From DASYLJ01 sp964432595 (lineage in GTDB: Bacteria; Desulfobacterota; Binatia; DP-6): a DNA stretch of 64,000 nucleotides. The notes under the pieces are model-generated. The model searched no databases. It was not told the DNA's origin and was given only the letters and a program-made list of their open reading frames with translations. Location: positions 1 to 64,000 of the forward strand of contig CAYSOF010000006.1 of NCBI GenBank assembly GCA_964432595.1. Direction: 5' to 3'. The translations under genes were made by a program, and so were the position numbers. Of this stretch, positions 7,596-16,548 are shown in pieces. How positions within the stretch are numbered: position 1 is the stretch's first letter; the number at the start of each line of letters is the position of its first letter.

Positions 7596-8771
7596 TCACT
7601 GGTGGGGCTTCAGCACCACCTTCACGCACTCGTCCTGCTTGTTCATGAACATGTCGTAGCCCGTCGGCGCGTCGTCGATGGGCAGGCGGTGCGTGATCAT
7701 GAAGCTCGGGTCGATCTCACCCTGCTGCACCCGGTCGAGCAGCGGACGGAGATACCGCTGCACGTGCGTCTGGCCGCTCCGCACCGTTAGCGACCGGTTG
7801 ACGATGGCGCCCATCGGCATCTTGTCGATGAAACCTCCGTAGACGCCGGCGACCGACACGACGCCGCCGTTGCGGACCGCCTGGATCGCCTGGCGGAGCG
7901 CGATGGGCCGATCGGTCTCGAGCATCATCGCCTGCTTCATGCGGTCGTAGGCGTACTGCGGGCCGGGCGCGTGCGCCTCCATGCCGACCGCGTCGATCAC
8001 CGCGTCCGGGCCGCGATGTGCGGTCATCTCGCGCAGCGTCTGGTGGACGTCGACGGCTTCGTAGTCGATCGTCTCGGCGCCGCACGACTCGCGCGCCATG
8101 CGCAGGCGCTCCGGAACGCGGTCGATGCCGATCACCCGCTCCGCGCCGAGCATGAGCGCGCTCTTCAATGCGAACAGCCCGACGGGACCGCAGCCCCACA
8201 CCGCGACGGTATCCCCCGCCTTGATGTCGCACTGCTCGGCCGCCATGTAGCCGGTCGGGAAGATGTCGGACAGGAAGAGCACCTGCTCGTCCGAGAGGCC
8301 GTCCGGGATCTTCACGTGGTTGACGTCGGCATACGGTACGCGCGCGTACTGCGCCTGCCCGCCGGCATAGCCGCCCAGCATGTGCGAGTAGCCGAAGATG
8401 CCGCACGGCGAGTAGCCCCACATCTTCTCCGCCATCCAGGCATTGGGGTTCGAGTTCTCGCACAGCGAGTACAGCTGCCGACCGCAGAAGAAGCAGCCGC
8501 CGCAGGCGATGGGAAACGGCACGACGATGCGGTCGCCGGCGGCGAGGTTGTCCACCCCGCGGCCGACCTCGACCACCTCGCCCATGAACTCGTGACCGAG
8601 GATGTCGCCCGACTGCATCGTCGGCACGTAGCCGTTGTAGAGGTGCAGGTCGGAGCCGCAGATCGCCGTGGTCGTGATGCGGACGATCGCGTCGCGGGGA
8701 TTCAGGATGGTCGGCTCCGGCACGTTCTCGACGCCGACGTTCTTCTTGCCGTTCCAGCACACCGCCTTCAT
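7596..8771 (-). CDS. Zinc-dependent alcohol/formaldehyde dehydrogenase
   Basis: The product is a 391-residue medium-chain dehydrogenase. The catalytic-zinc region TTAICGSDLHLY and GHEFMGEVVEVG lies near the N-terminus. The structural-zinc cysteines follow the pattern CGGCFFCGRQLYSLC, and the NAD-binding glycine motif is VWGCGPVGLFAL. Overall it resembles the glutathione-independent formaldehyde dehydrogenase branch. It starts at ATG 8771, overlapping the upstream SRPBCC gene as ATGA (8768-8771), so expression is coupled. It probably oxidises small alcohols or aldehydes in the cytoplasm; the substrate is not decidable from sequence. Confidence 0.87.
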   Translation of the reverse strand: MKAVCWNGKKNVGVENVPEPTILNPRDAIVRITTTAICGSDLHLYNGYVPTMQSGDILGHEFMGEVVEVGRGVDNLAAGDRIVVPFPIACGGCFFCGRQLYSLCENSNPNAWMAEKMWGYSPCGIFGYSHMLGGYAGGQAQYARVPYADVNHVKIPDGLSDEQVLFLSDIFPTGYMAAEQCDIKAGDTVAVWGCGPVGLFALKSALMLGAERVIGIDRVPERLRMARESCGAETIDYEAVDVHQTLREMTAHRGPDAVIDAVGMEAHAPGPQYAYDRMKQAMMLETDRPIALRQAIQAVRNGGVVSVAGVYGGFIDKMPMGAIVNRSLTVRSGQTHVQRYLRPLLDRVQQGEIDPSFMITHRLPIDDAPTGYDMFMNKQDECVKVVLKPHQ

Positions 8772-9709
8772 GACGTCGCCCTCTTCAGCTCGTCGCGCCG
8801 GCGTCCCGACGTCTGTCCTTCGGTCGTGGGGATCTCGCCGGTCTCGATGAGCTGCTTCAGCCGGCGCAGGTCGTTCTGCATCTGCTGGCGCGGAATCTCG
8901 CCGAAGATCGACGCCGCGAGCGCACCCAGCGGCCCGCCGGGCGGGTCGAAGCCCATCTCGAGACGCACGGCGGTCCCACGACGGCCGGGCGCGTCCACGA
9001 ACCGCACGGCGCCCGCATGCTGGATCGTCGATCCCGGCAGCGTACGCCACGCGATGACCTCGCCGGGGCGATCCTCGAAGATCTCGGCGTCCCACTCGAC
9101 GGCCGGCCCGCCGGGCGCGCGCGCCACCCAGTGCGAGGTGCGTTCGTCGCGCGGCTCGACGGAAACGAGCTGCGGCATGAAGCGCGGCATGTTCGTGAGG
9201 TCACGCCAGAAGCGGTACACCTCGTCGCGCGGACGGCCGATGGCGATCGACGCCTCGAAGCGGTCGGCGCGGTCGCCCTGCGCGAGCCGCTGCAGCCGGC
9301 GGCTCGCGTGGATGTCGAGCAGCGTGACGCCCGCGACCGCGGCCGTCGCCGCCGCCAGCCGTCCGGGCGAGCCGCCGGCCATGAACGCCGCCCCGAGCGT
9401 CGCGAGATCGAGCACGTCCCCGCCGACGCGCGACCACATCCGGGCAGGCTGACGCGGCTTCGCGAGGATGGCGAGACCGGTGACGATCTCGCGCACGCCG
9501 AACGCCGCGGTCAGGCCCGGGCGCTGTGGCGCACCGATCGCCGCGCCGAGCCGGCGCGGCGCGGCCACCTCCGTCAGGCCGAGGCCGATGCTGAACCAGC
9601 CGAGCGCGCGCGCGAGCCGCTCGTCCGAATGTCCTCCTGCGGGGGTCGGGCGCGACGGCTCACACCGTCGCTCCGTCTGGTGAGCACTGCCCACCGCTGC
9701 CGTGGCCAT
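8768..9709 (-). CDS. SRPBCC (cyclase/dehydrase-type) protein with N-terminal membrane segment
   Basis: The product has 313 residues from ATG 9709, preceded by AAGGAG at a good distance. Residues about 35-150 are hydrophobic with several short helices (ALGWFSIGLGLTEVAAP, GVREIVTGLAILA, LAAATAAVAGVTLLD). Residues about 160-295 form an SRPBCC/START-like domain (ASIAIGRPRDEVYRFWRDL, GPAVEWDAEIFEDRPGEVIAW). Such proteins bind hydrophobic ligands or quinones. It forms a translationally coupled pair with the dehydrogenase, an arrangement I recall from other proteobacteria. The role of the pair is unknown to me. Confidence 0.75.
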   Translation of the reverse strand: MATAAVGSAHQTERRCEPSRPTPAGGHSDERLARALGWFSIGLGLTEVAAPRRLGAAIGAPQRPGLTAAFGVREIVTGLAILAKPRQPARMWSRVGGDVLDLATLGAAFMAGGSPGRLAAATAAVAGVTLLDIHASRRLQRLAQGDRADRFEASIAIGRPRDEVYRFWRDLTNMPRFMPQLVSVEPRDERTSHWVARAPGGPAVEWDAEIFEDRPGEVIAWRTLPGSTIQHAGAVRFVDAPGRRGTAVRLEMGFDPPGGPLGALAASIFGEIPRQQMQNDLRRLKQLIETGEIPTTEGQTSGRRRDELKRATS

Positions 9710-9825
9710 GGTGAATCTCCTTCCGTCGGACTGATCCGTCGAAAGGCAGCAATGCCCATGCCGCGGCGCGCGTCGCGCCCGCCGAGGGACGGAGAGCGAC
9801 CACCGGTGGCGCTTTGTAGCTTCGC

Positions 9826-11880
9826 CTAGTCGGACGTACCGACGAACTTCCCGCCCGCGTTCGAGCGGACGCCACTCGCCGAGAACGTGGCCTCCCAGCA
9901 GGCACCATCCGACGCGCCGAGCTGTACCCGCAGCGGTAGCGGCAATGGCGACGATGGCGGTGGGGCGTAGGGATTCGTGGCGAAGAGGTTCACGCCCTTT
10001 CCGGTGACACGCATCGACGACTTCCCGGCCGTCCCGGCCCCGAGCAGCATGCCGGCGACGCCGCTGAAATTCGGCGGGCCGCTCTTGTACGTCAGCTTGC
10101 TGCCGCGCTGCTTCCAGCATGGCGGCTTCGCGCAGCTCGTGTGCCCAGCCGGCGCGACGAGCGCCGCCACGAGCACCGGGTCTGCTCCCGACTCGTCGAA
10201 GACGCACAGGTCGTGGTGCGCGTCCACCGGACTCGTGGCGACCGGATCGCCGAGCTCGTCGATCGTCGTGGCCTCGCCGCGCGTCCACTTCCACGTGACC
10301 TTGTCGCTCGCCGCGTTGGCGACGTCCTTGATCGTCAGCGACGACCGCCCGGGCTGGGTCGTCTGCTTGCAGCCGGGGCGCGGACCAGCCACGAACGCGC
10401 CGGTTTCGGGGACGCACTGCTTGCAGGGCGGCACGGACACCGGGAAGCCGGTACAGACGCCGTCGAGACACCGATCGCCATCCGTGCACAGGCTCGCGTC
10501 GTTGCACGGCGTCATGTTGTTCGGCAGCGGCGTGTGGGTACACGCGCCGCCCTCGCAGCGGTCGGTCGTGCACGTGTTGTCGTCCGATGCGCACGGCGCG
10601 GTGGTGAAGCGGCAGCTCGCGCCGCAGCACGGATCTCCCGGCGTGGGCTCGCAGAGTTCTCCCGGATCGACCGTGCCATCACCGCACGCACCCGCCCCAT
10701 GGTAGCGATTGATCTCGGCGCCGATCGCAGACAGCGTGGGCATGCCGTTGATGATGGCGTAGTAGTACACGAGCTTGGAGGCGACGAACCGGTCGTCGGG
10801 CTGCATCACGAGGCCCACCACCGCCCGATTGGCTTCGGCAAAGCCCAGCGGAAAGGCGTCGTCGGGCACCCCCGTCGTGCTGTATCGCTCGAAGAGGGCG
10901 CTGCCCGCGCGTCCCCCGCCGATGATGCGCTGCTGCGTGTCCACGCCCAGCGCCGCCAGGAATCCGGTCTCGATCGTCTGAAGCACACCGCCGACGCCGA
11001 AGCTCGGATCGGGGGTTCCATCCTCGAGCACTCGCGCGAGGAGAAGCGTCGACGGGGATCCCACCTGGCCGCTGACCAGTATCCGACCGTCCGGCTGCCG
11101 CTCGAAATCCTGAACCGCGACGAAGCCCGGGAACGGGATCGTCACCGATCCGCCGGTCCCGAACGTCGGATCGGAGGCGCCGTCGGGGAGGACGCGGAGC
11201 AGCCGCAGGTCGTTGCCGGACTGGCCGGCCACGACGAGCGCGCCGTCCGGTTGGCGCAGCACCCCGTTCACGCGATGTCCGGCGTCCACGATGCCACCCA
11301 TGCCGAACGACGCGTCGGGCGTTCCGTCGGCCAGGAAGCGCGCGATCACGTTGCCGGCCACGATCACGAGCGCGCCGTCGGGCTGCTCGACGAGCGACGT
11401 CGCCGAGCCTGCGAGGCCCGTCGTCACGATGCCGGCCGTGCCGAACGTCGCGTCGGGCGTCCCGTCGTCCTCGTAGCGCAACAGGACCGCCGTCGTGCTC
11501 CCGTTGTTCGGTCCCGAGCCACCGGCGGCGAGGATGGAGCCGTCCGCCCGCAGCACGATGCTGCCAATCTCGTCGTACGCGCCGAGCGACGTGCGCACGA
11601 TGCCGCCCGTTCCGAACGACGGATCGAAACCGCCGGCCGGCATCGCCCGCACCAGGAGGAAGTCCAACGCGGGCGTGAGGAAGTTTCCATCGGCACCGCC
11701 GGCGACCACCTTGCCGTCGGGCTGCAGGCGGATCGCCCCCAGCGTGGTCACGACGCCGCCGGCACCCGGCACGAGGGACGTCGTCGCGAAGCTGACGTCC
11801 AGCGCACCCGAGGCATGCGACGTTCCGCCGGCGACCACGAGCGCGCCGAAGCAGACGAGCGTTGCGAGCGTACGAGTCAT
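9826..11880 (-). CDS. Secreted delta-60 repeat protein B with the same C-terminal domain
   Basis: The product has 684 residues. Signal peptide: MTRTLATLVCFGALVVAGGTSHA. Six delta-60 units follow (DVSFATTSLV, DPSFGTGGIV, DATFGTAGIV, DASFGMGGIV, DPTFGTGGSV, DPSFGVGGVL), each near a QPDG-type turn. A cysteine-rich linker (about residues 395-495: GTVDPGELC, DPCCGASC, DDNTCTTDRC, DASLCTDGDRC) is followed by the domain shared with protein A, ending LPLRVQLGASDGACWEATFS and GTSD. The linker is longer than in protein A. A promoter overlaps the 3' end of the upstream VOC gene, and a run of eight G lies just before the ATG as a possible ribosome-binding site. Extracellular role is inferred from the signal peptide only. 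Confidence 0.82.
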   Translation of the reverse strand: MTRTLATLVCFGALVVAGGTSHASGALDVSFATTSLVPGAGGVVTTLGAIRLQPDGKVVAGGADGNFLTPALDFLLVRAMPAGGFDPSFGTGGIVRTSLGAYDEIGSIVLRADGSILAAGGSGPNNGSTTAVLLRYEDDGTPDATFGTAGIVTTGLAGSATSLVEQPDGALVIVAGNVIARFLADGTPDASFGMGGIVDAGHRVNGVLRQPDGALVVAGQSGNDLRLLRVLPDGASDPTFGTGGSVTIPFPGFVAVQDFERQPDGRILVSGQVGSPSTLLLARVLEDGTPDPSFGVGGVLQTIETGFLAALGVDTQQRIIGGGRAGSALFERYSTTGVPDDAFPLGFAEANRAVVGLVMQPDDRFVASKLVYYYAIINGMPTLSAIGAEINRYHGAGACGDGTVDPGELCEPTPGDPCCGASCRFTTAPCASDDNTCTTDRCEGGACTHTPLPNNMTPCNDASLCTDGDRCLDGVCTGFPVSVPPCKQCVPETGAFVAGPRPGCKQTTQPGRSSLTIKDVANAASDKVTWKWTRGEATTIDELGDPVATSPVDAHHDLCVFDESGADPVLVAALVAPAGHTSCAKPPCWKQRGSKLTYKSGPPNFSGVAGMLLGAGTAGKSSMRVTGKGVNLFATNPYAPPPSSPLPLPLRVQLGASDGACWEATFSASGVRSNAGGKFVGTSD

Positions 11881-11902
11881 CGCGATCCCCCCCCGGGCGA
11901 GG

Positions 11903-11932
11903 ACCGTACCGTCCCGGATCCGGGGACGTCAA
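11903..11932 (-). promoter_or_regulatory. Promoter of delta-60 protein B
   Basis: Minus-strand TTGACG (11927-11932) and TACGGT (11903-11908) are separated by 18 nt. The predicted start near 11896 gives a leader of about 16 nt that contains the G-rich ribosome-binding site before ATG 11880. The -35 overlaps the stop codon of the VOC gene. Confidence 0.5.
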
Positions 11933-12345
11933 CGCGTTTCGGGATCGGCGATCGCGTCGTAGCCGCGCTCGGAGAACTCCACCAGGCAGAACCCGTTGCC
12001 GAACGGATCGGCGAAGTAGGCGATGCGACCCCACACGTGCGATCCGACCTCGCGCTCGCGTCGTGCGCCGGCGCGTTCGACGCGCTGCACCGCCGCGTCG
12101 AGGTCGTCCACGACGACGTCGAGATGCACGGGCGTCCAGTGCCGCCCGTAGTCGCGCGGGCCGGCGCCCGGCGCCACCGTCGAGCCGGCAGGCTTTTCGA
12201 TCAGATAGATGGGCGCATCGAGGCCGAGCAGCTCGACGATCGACGGCCCGAGCCGCCGGCCGACGGTGAGACCGAAGGCGGAGGTATAGAACGCGATGCC
12301 GGCGCGGACGTCGGCGATGTCGACGTTGACGAGCAGGGACGCCAT
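11929..12345 (-). CDS. VOC-family (glyoxalase/dioxygenase-like) protein
   Basis: The product has 138 residues in two beta-alpha-beta-beta-beta halves. The N-terminal strand VNVDIADVRAGIAFYTSAFG and the C-terminal YFADPFGNGFCLVEF are the standard VOC signatures. Metal ligands are likely His96 in PVHLDVVV and the glutamate in CLVEF. It is the last gene of the aminotransferase-serA-purA operon, 18 bp after purA, but nothing ties it chemically to those enzymes. It could be a lyase, an isomerase or a detoxification protein. Confidence 0.75.
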   Translation of the reverse strand: MASLLVNVDIADVRAGIAFYTSAFGLTVGRRLGPSIVELLGLDAPIYLIEKPAGSTVAPGAGPRDYGRHWTPVHLDVVVDDLDAAVQRVERAGARREREVGSHVWGRIAYFADPFGNGFCLVEFSERGYDAIADPETR

Positions 12346-12363
12346 GTCCCCACCCTAGCCGAC

Positions 12364-13653
12364 TCAGAACACGTCGCCGAGACGGATCGTCTGCTCGCGG
12401 CCCGCGCCGACCGACACGAGCGTGACCGGGGCCTCGACGAGCGCCGAGAGCCGGTCGATGTACTTCCGCGCCGCGGCCGGCAGCTCGTCGAGCGCGCGCG
12501 CCGTCCCGAGCTCGTCGCGCCAGCCCGGCATCTCCTCGTAGATCGGCTTCGCGCGCTCCCAGCCGTGCCGCGTCATCGGCGGCAGGTCGCGGCGCTTGCC
12601 ATCGATCTCGTAGGCGACGCAGATGCGGAGCGGGTCGACGCCGGTGAGGACGTCGAGCTTCGTGAGCGCGATCGCGTCGAGCCCGGACAGCGCGACCGAA
12701 TGCCGCACGACCACCGCGTCGAACCAGCCGCAGCGGCGCGGACGGCCCGTCGTGGCGCCGTACTCGTCGCCGTCGGCACGGAGCCGCTCGCCGAGCGCGT
12801 CGGTGAGCTCCGTCGGGAACGGGCCACCGCCGACCCGCGTCGTGTACGCCTTCGCGATGCCGATCACGCGGCCGATCATCTTCGGCGGGATGCCGGCGCC
12901 CGCCGACGCGGCGCCCGGCACGGCGTTCGACGACGTCACGTACGGATACGTGCCGTGGTCGACGTCGAGCATGACCGCCTGCGCGCCTTCGAGCAGCACG
13001 CGCACGCCGCGCGACACCGCGGCCCGCACCTCGATGCCCGTGTCGCCGACGAACGGCGCGAGCCGCGTGCGGAAGCCGGCGTACTCCGCGAGGATGTCGT
13101 CGAACGACAGCGGCGACTCGCCGAGCATCGCCTCGAGGTAGCCGTTCTTCTCTCGCAGCGCCGTCTCCAGCAGCTCGCGGAAGCCCTGCTCGTCGAACAG
13201 CTCGCCGACGCGAATGCCGGTGCGCGCCATCTTGTCTTCGTACGCCGGCCCGATGCCGCGGCCGGTCGTGCCGATGGCGCCCGACCCGCGCAGCCGCTCG
13301 CGCGCGTGATCGATGGCGCGGTGCCACGGCATGATCAGGTGCGCCTGCTCGCTGATGCGCAGCCACTTGTCCTCGGCCAGGTAGCCACGCGCGCGGAGCG
13401 CGTCGATCTCGCCGACGAGCACCTTGGGGTCGATCACCATGCCCGCCGCGAGGACGCAGACCTTTCCGGGATGCAGGACGCCCGACGGCACGAGGTTCAG
13501 CACCGTCTTCTCGCCGTTCACGACGAGCGTGTGGCCCGCGTTGTTGCCGCCGTGGAAGCGGACGATCATGTCCGCGCGCGCGGCGAGCAGGTCGACGACC
13601 TTGCCCTTTCCCTCGTCGCCCCACTGCGTGCCGATGATGGCGGTGGTGGACAT
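12364..13653 (-). CDS. purA: Adenylosuccinate synthase
   Basis: The product has 429 residues, full length for PurA. It joins IMP and aspartate using GTP in the first committed step to AMP. The N-terminus holds GTQWGDEGKGKVVDLLA with the catalytic Asp and the GTP loop, then VRFHGGNNAGHT with the catalytic His. GTTGRGIGPAYEDK and the C-terminal guanine-recognition region (SALVEAPVTLVSVGAGREQT) are present. It starts 9 bp after the serA stop, in the same operon. Confidence 0.96.
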   Translation of the reverse strand: MSTTAIIGTQWGDEGKGKVVDLLAARADMIVRFHGGNNAGHTLVVNGEKTVLNLVPSGVLHPGKVCVLAAGMVIDPKVLVGEIDALRARGYLAEDKWLRISEQAHLIMPWHRAIDHARERLRGSGAIGTTGRGIGPAYEDKMARTGIRVGELFDEQGFRELLETALREKNGYLEAMLGESPLSFDDILAEYAGFRTRLAPFVGDTGIEVRAAVSRGVRVLLEGAQAVMLDVDHGTYPYVTSSNAVPGAASAGAGIPPKMIGRVIGIAKAYTTRVGGGPFPTELTDALGERLRADGDEYGATTGRPRRCGWFDAVVVRHSVALSGLDAIALTKLDVLTGVDPLRICVAYEIDGKRRDLPPMTRHGWERAKPIYEEMPGWRDELGTARALDELPAAARKYIDRLSALVEAPVTLVSVGAGREQTIRLGDVF

Positions 13654-13662
13654 CGCGTCCCC

Positions 13663-15267
13663 TCAGAGCTTCAGCAGCTCCGCCGATACGATCTGCGGCA
13701 GGGTCCGCACCTGCGCGAGCACTTCGGCGGGAACCGGATCGTCGACGTGGAAGAGCGACAGCGCCATGCCGCCGACCTTCTCGCGGCCGAGCTCGAGGCC
13801 GGCGATGTTGATGCCGTTCTCCCCGAGCAGCGTGCCGACGCGGCCGACGACGCCGGGGACGTCGCGGTTGTGCAGCATGAGGATGTGCCCGTCGGGCACG
13901 GCCTCCATGCGAAAGTCGTCGATGCGCGTGAGGCGCACGGTACCGGCGCCGAAGACCGCGCCCTGCACGATCGTGGAGGCACCGCCCACGCGTTTCACCT
14001 CGACGCGGACGGCATTCGCGTAGTCGGCCGACTCCGACGCCACGGCCGTCACCACGCGGATGCCGCGATCGCGCGCGATGGTGGGCGCGTTCACGTAGTT
14101 GACCGTGTAGTTGAGGTCGAGGTCGATGACCTGGTCGAGGAGGCCACGCAGCACCGCGGTGCCGAGCGCCTTCACCTCACGCTCCGCCACTTCGCCGGTG
14201 GTCTGGACCGTGATCTCCTCCGGCGCTTCCTTGCGGAGCTGCGCCGCCAGCGCGCCGAGCTTCTCGGCGAGCAGGAGGTACGGCCGCAGCACCTGGAGCA
14301 CCTCGGGCGACAGCGACGGCGCGTTCACCGCGCTGTTGATCGTGCCCTTCGTGAGAAACTCGCCCACCTGCTGCGCGATGGCGACGGCCACGTTCACCTG
14401 GGCCTCGGCCGTGGACGCGCCGAGGTGCGGCGTGCAGATGACGCGGTCGAGCTGCAGCAGCGGGTGATCGGCCGGCGGCGGCTCCTTCTCGAAGACGTCG
14501 AGCGCCGCGCCCGCGACCTGGCCCGACTCGATGGCTTCGGCCAATGCCGCCTCGTCGACGATGCCGCCGCGCGCGCAGTTGACGATGCGCACGCCCTTCT
14601 TCATCCGCGCGATCGACTCGCGGCCGACGAGGCCGCGCGTCTCCGTGGTGAGCGGCGTATGCAGCGTGATGAAGTCGGCGCGGGTGAACAGGTCGTCGAG
14701 CGACACGAGCTCGACGCGCATGCGCGCGGCCGCCTCGGGCGTGACGAACGGGTCGAACGCGATGACCTTCATGCGCAGCCCGACGGCGCGCTCGGCGACG
14801 ATGGTGCCGATGTTGCCGAGGCCGACGATGCCGAGCGTCTTGTTGCAGACCTCGGTGCCGATCCACTTCTCGCGCGGCCACTTGCCGGCGCGCACGTCGG
14901 CGACGGCCTGCGGGATGTTGCGCGCCAGCGAGAGCAGCATCGCGATGGCGTGCTCGGCGGTGGTGACGTTGTTGCCGCCGGGCGTGTTCATCACGACGAT
15001 GCCGCGCTTCGTCGCCGCCTCGACGTCGATGTTGTCGACGCCGATGCCGGCGCGGCCGATCACGCGGAGCTTTTTCGCGTGCGCGATGACCTCGGCGGTC
15101 ACCTTGGTGCTGCTGCGGACGACGAGCCCCTCGAACTCGGGGATGATCTCGAGCAGCTCGGCGGGCTTGAGGCCCGGCCGCGCGACGAGATCGAGGTCCG
15201 GCTGCTCCTGCAGCCGGGCGAGCCCTTCGGGACCGAGCGAATCGCTCAGGAGAACGCGGTAGGCCAT
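13663..15267 (-). CDS. serA: D-3-phosphoglycerate dehydrogenase
   Basis: The product has 534 residues, the long SerA type. The NAD-binding motif GLGNIG is at 149-154. The catalytic triad is Arg233 (CARGG), Glu262 (KEPP) and His281 (CTPHLGAST). An intervening regulatory domain and an ACT domain (about residues 445-534, HNRDVPGVVGRVGTLLGENG) follow, so serine feedback is plausible. It oxidises 3-phosphoglycerate to 3-phosphohydroxypyruvate. GAGGAGG precedes ATG 15267. It lies 10 bp after the class V aminotransferase, which probably supplies the next step. Confidence 0.96.
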   Translation of the reverse strand: MAYRVLLSDSLGPEGLARLQEQPDLDLVARPGLKPAELLEIIPEFEGLVVRSSTKVTAEVIAHAKKLRVIGRAGIGVDNIDVEAATKRGIVVMNTPGGNNVTTAEHAIAMLLSLARNIPQAVADVRAGKWPREKWIGTEVCNKTLGIVGLGNIGTIVAERAVGLRMKVIAFDPFVTPEAAARMRVELVSLDDLFTRADFITLHTPLTTETRGLVGRESIARMKKGVRIVNCARGGIVDEAALAEAIESGQVAGAALDVFEKEPPPADHPLLQLDRVICTPHLGASTAEAQVNVAVAIAQQVGEFLTKGTINSAVNAPSLSPEVLQVLRPYLLLAEKLGALAAQLRKEAPEEITVQTTGEVAEREVKALGTAVLRGLLDQVIDLDLNYTVNYVNAPTIARDRGIRVVTAVASESADYANAVRVEVKRVGGASTIVQGAVFGAGTVRLTRIDDFRMEAVPDGHILMLHNRDVPGVVGRVGTLLGENGINIAGLELGREKVGGMALSLFHVDDPVPAEVLAQVRTLPQIVSAELLKL

Positions 15268-15277
15268 CGTGCCCTCC

Positions 15278-16429
15278 TCAGCGGGCCGGGAGGCCCTGCG
15301 CCAGCACCCGCTCCGCCGCGCCCACGCCCTTGCCGAGCTCGATCTTCACGCCGAAGTGGTGCAGCGCGAGCTCGAGCGCGGCGAGACCGGTGACGATGTC
15401 GAACGCACCGACGTAGCCGAGGTGCGAGAGGCGGATGATCTTGCCCTTCAGCTGGTCCTGGCCGCCGGCGAACGTCACCTGCATCTTGTCGCGCAGGTAC
15501 TTGAAGACCGCGCTGCCGTCGGTGCCCGCGGGCAACGTGACGGCGGTGGCGGCCGGGCTCGGCGCGTCGGGCGCCAGCAGGCCGAGGCCGAGCGCCAACG
15601 CGCCTTCGCGCGTGGCCTGCGCGAGCCGCGCATGCCGTGCCCAGACGTTGGGGTAGCCTTCGGCCTCCATCATGCCGAGCGCGACCTTCAAGCCCTGGAC
15701 GAGCGAGATGGCGGGCGTCCACGCGGTGGACTTCTCCGCGACGCCCTTCCGCTCCTTCTTGAGATCGAAGTAGAAGCGCGGCAGCTTCGCCGTGGCGGTC
15801 GCCGCCCACGCGCGCTCGGACAGCGCGATGAACGCGAGGCCGGGCGGCAGCATCAGCGCCTTCTGCGAGCCGGTGACCAGCACGTCGACGCCGAGCCGAT
15901 CCATCGGCAGCTCGACGACGCCGACCGCGGTGATGCCGTCGACGACGAGCAGCGTGTCGCGCGTGCGCGTGAGCGCGGCGATCTCCGCGACGGGATGCAG
16001 CACGCAGGTCGACGTCTCGCTGGCCTGCATGTAGACGGCGCGCGCCTTCGGGTGCGCCTCGAGCGCGGCGGCGACCTGCTCCGGACGGACCGCGCGACCC
16101 CACTCGACGGTGATCTCGTGCGGGGTGACGCCGTACGCCTGGGCGAGCTTCGTCCAGCGTTCGCCGAACTTGCCGCCGTTCACGACGATGACCTCGTCGC
16201 CCGGCGAGCAGAGGTTGGTGATGGCGCTTTCCATCGCGCCGGTGCCGGAGGCCGCGAGGACGAGGACGTCCTGCTTCGTGCCGAAGAGGGTCTTGAGACT
16301 CTCCTGGACCTCGGCGAGCACCCCCGCGAACTGCGGGGTCCGGTGGTGGATCACCGGGAGGGACATTGCTGCCAGCACCTCGGGAGGCACTGGGGTGGGG
16401 CCTGGGGCCAAAAGGTAGGATTTGATCAT
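15278..16429 (-). CDS. Class V aminotransferase, likely acting as phosphoserine aminotransferase
   Basis: The product has 383 residues. The PLP-binding lysine is Lys190 in VLVTGSQKALMLP, and LVVDGITAVGVVELPMD holds the aspartate that contacts the pyridine nitrogen. SGTGAMESAI is the N-terminal phosphate-binding region. By sequence it is an alanine/serine-glyoxylate-type enzyme rather than SerC. Because it is first in an operon with serA, it probably converts 3-phosphohydroxypyruvate to phosphoserine, as in lineages that lack SerC. Serine-glyoxylate transamination is the alternative. The start, ATG 16429, is 1 nt from a predicted leader hairpin. Confidence 0.88.
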   Translation of the reverse strand: MIKSYLLAPGPTPVPPEVLAAMSLPVIHHRTPQFAGVLAEVQESLKTLFGTKQDVLVLAASGTGAMESAITNLCSPGDEVIVVNGGKFGERWTKLAQAYGVTPHEITVEWGRAVRPEQVAAALEAHPKARAVYMQASETSTCVLHPVAEIAALTRTRDTLLVVDGITAVGVVELPMDRLGVDVLVTGSQKALMLPPGLAFIALSERAWAATATAKLPRFYFDLKKERKGVAEKSTAWTPAISLVQGLKVALGMMEAEGYPNVWARHARLAQATREGALALGLGLLAPDAPSPAATAVTLPAGTDGSAVFKYLRDKMQVTFAGGQDQLKGKIIRLSHLGYVGAFDIVTGLAALELALHHFGVKIELGKGVGAAERVLAQGLPAR

Positions 16430-16430
16430 G

Positions 16431-16477
16431 CGCCTGGACCTGGCAGTTGGTTCGTTCTTGCCAGAGGGGCCCAGGCG
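16431..16477 (-). promoter_or_regulatory. Two-tiered leader hairpin abutting the serA-operon start codon
   Basis: On the minus strand CGCCTGG (16477-16471) pairs with CCAGGCG (16437-16431), and inside it CTGGCA (16464-16459) pairs with TGCCAG (16445-16440) around a 13-nt loop. The 3' arm ends 1 nt before ATG 16429, so any ribosome-binding site is sequestered. With the predicted promoter it lies in a leader of about 113 nt. A regulatory RNA switch or attenuation site is possible; I recognise no known riboswitch. Confidence 0.42.
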
Positions 16478-16548
16478 TTCGGCCCGCTGGTCGTTCAGCA
16501 CTCCCTCGTGGTCGATTCCACGCAACGCCAGTCGTGCGAAGGGCTCTG

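Noticed and set aside
10141..15393. Open frame of 1750 codons on the plus strand
   Set aside because: It runs antisense to delta-60 B, VOC, purA and serA, all with strong family matches. The translation is arginine-, histidine- and valine-rich low-complexity, as expected for a GC-rich shadow frame.
16430..16542. Known riboswitch (SAM, glycine, purine) in the serA-operon leader
   Set aside because: None of the conserved core sequences of those classes is visible; only a generic hairpin is supported.
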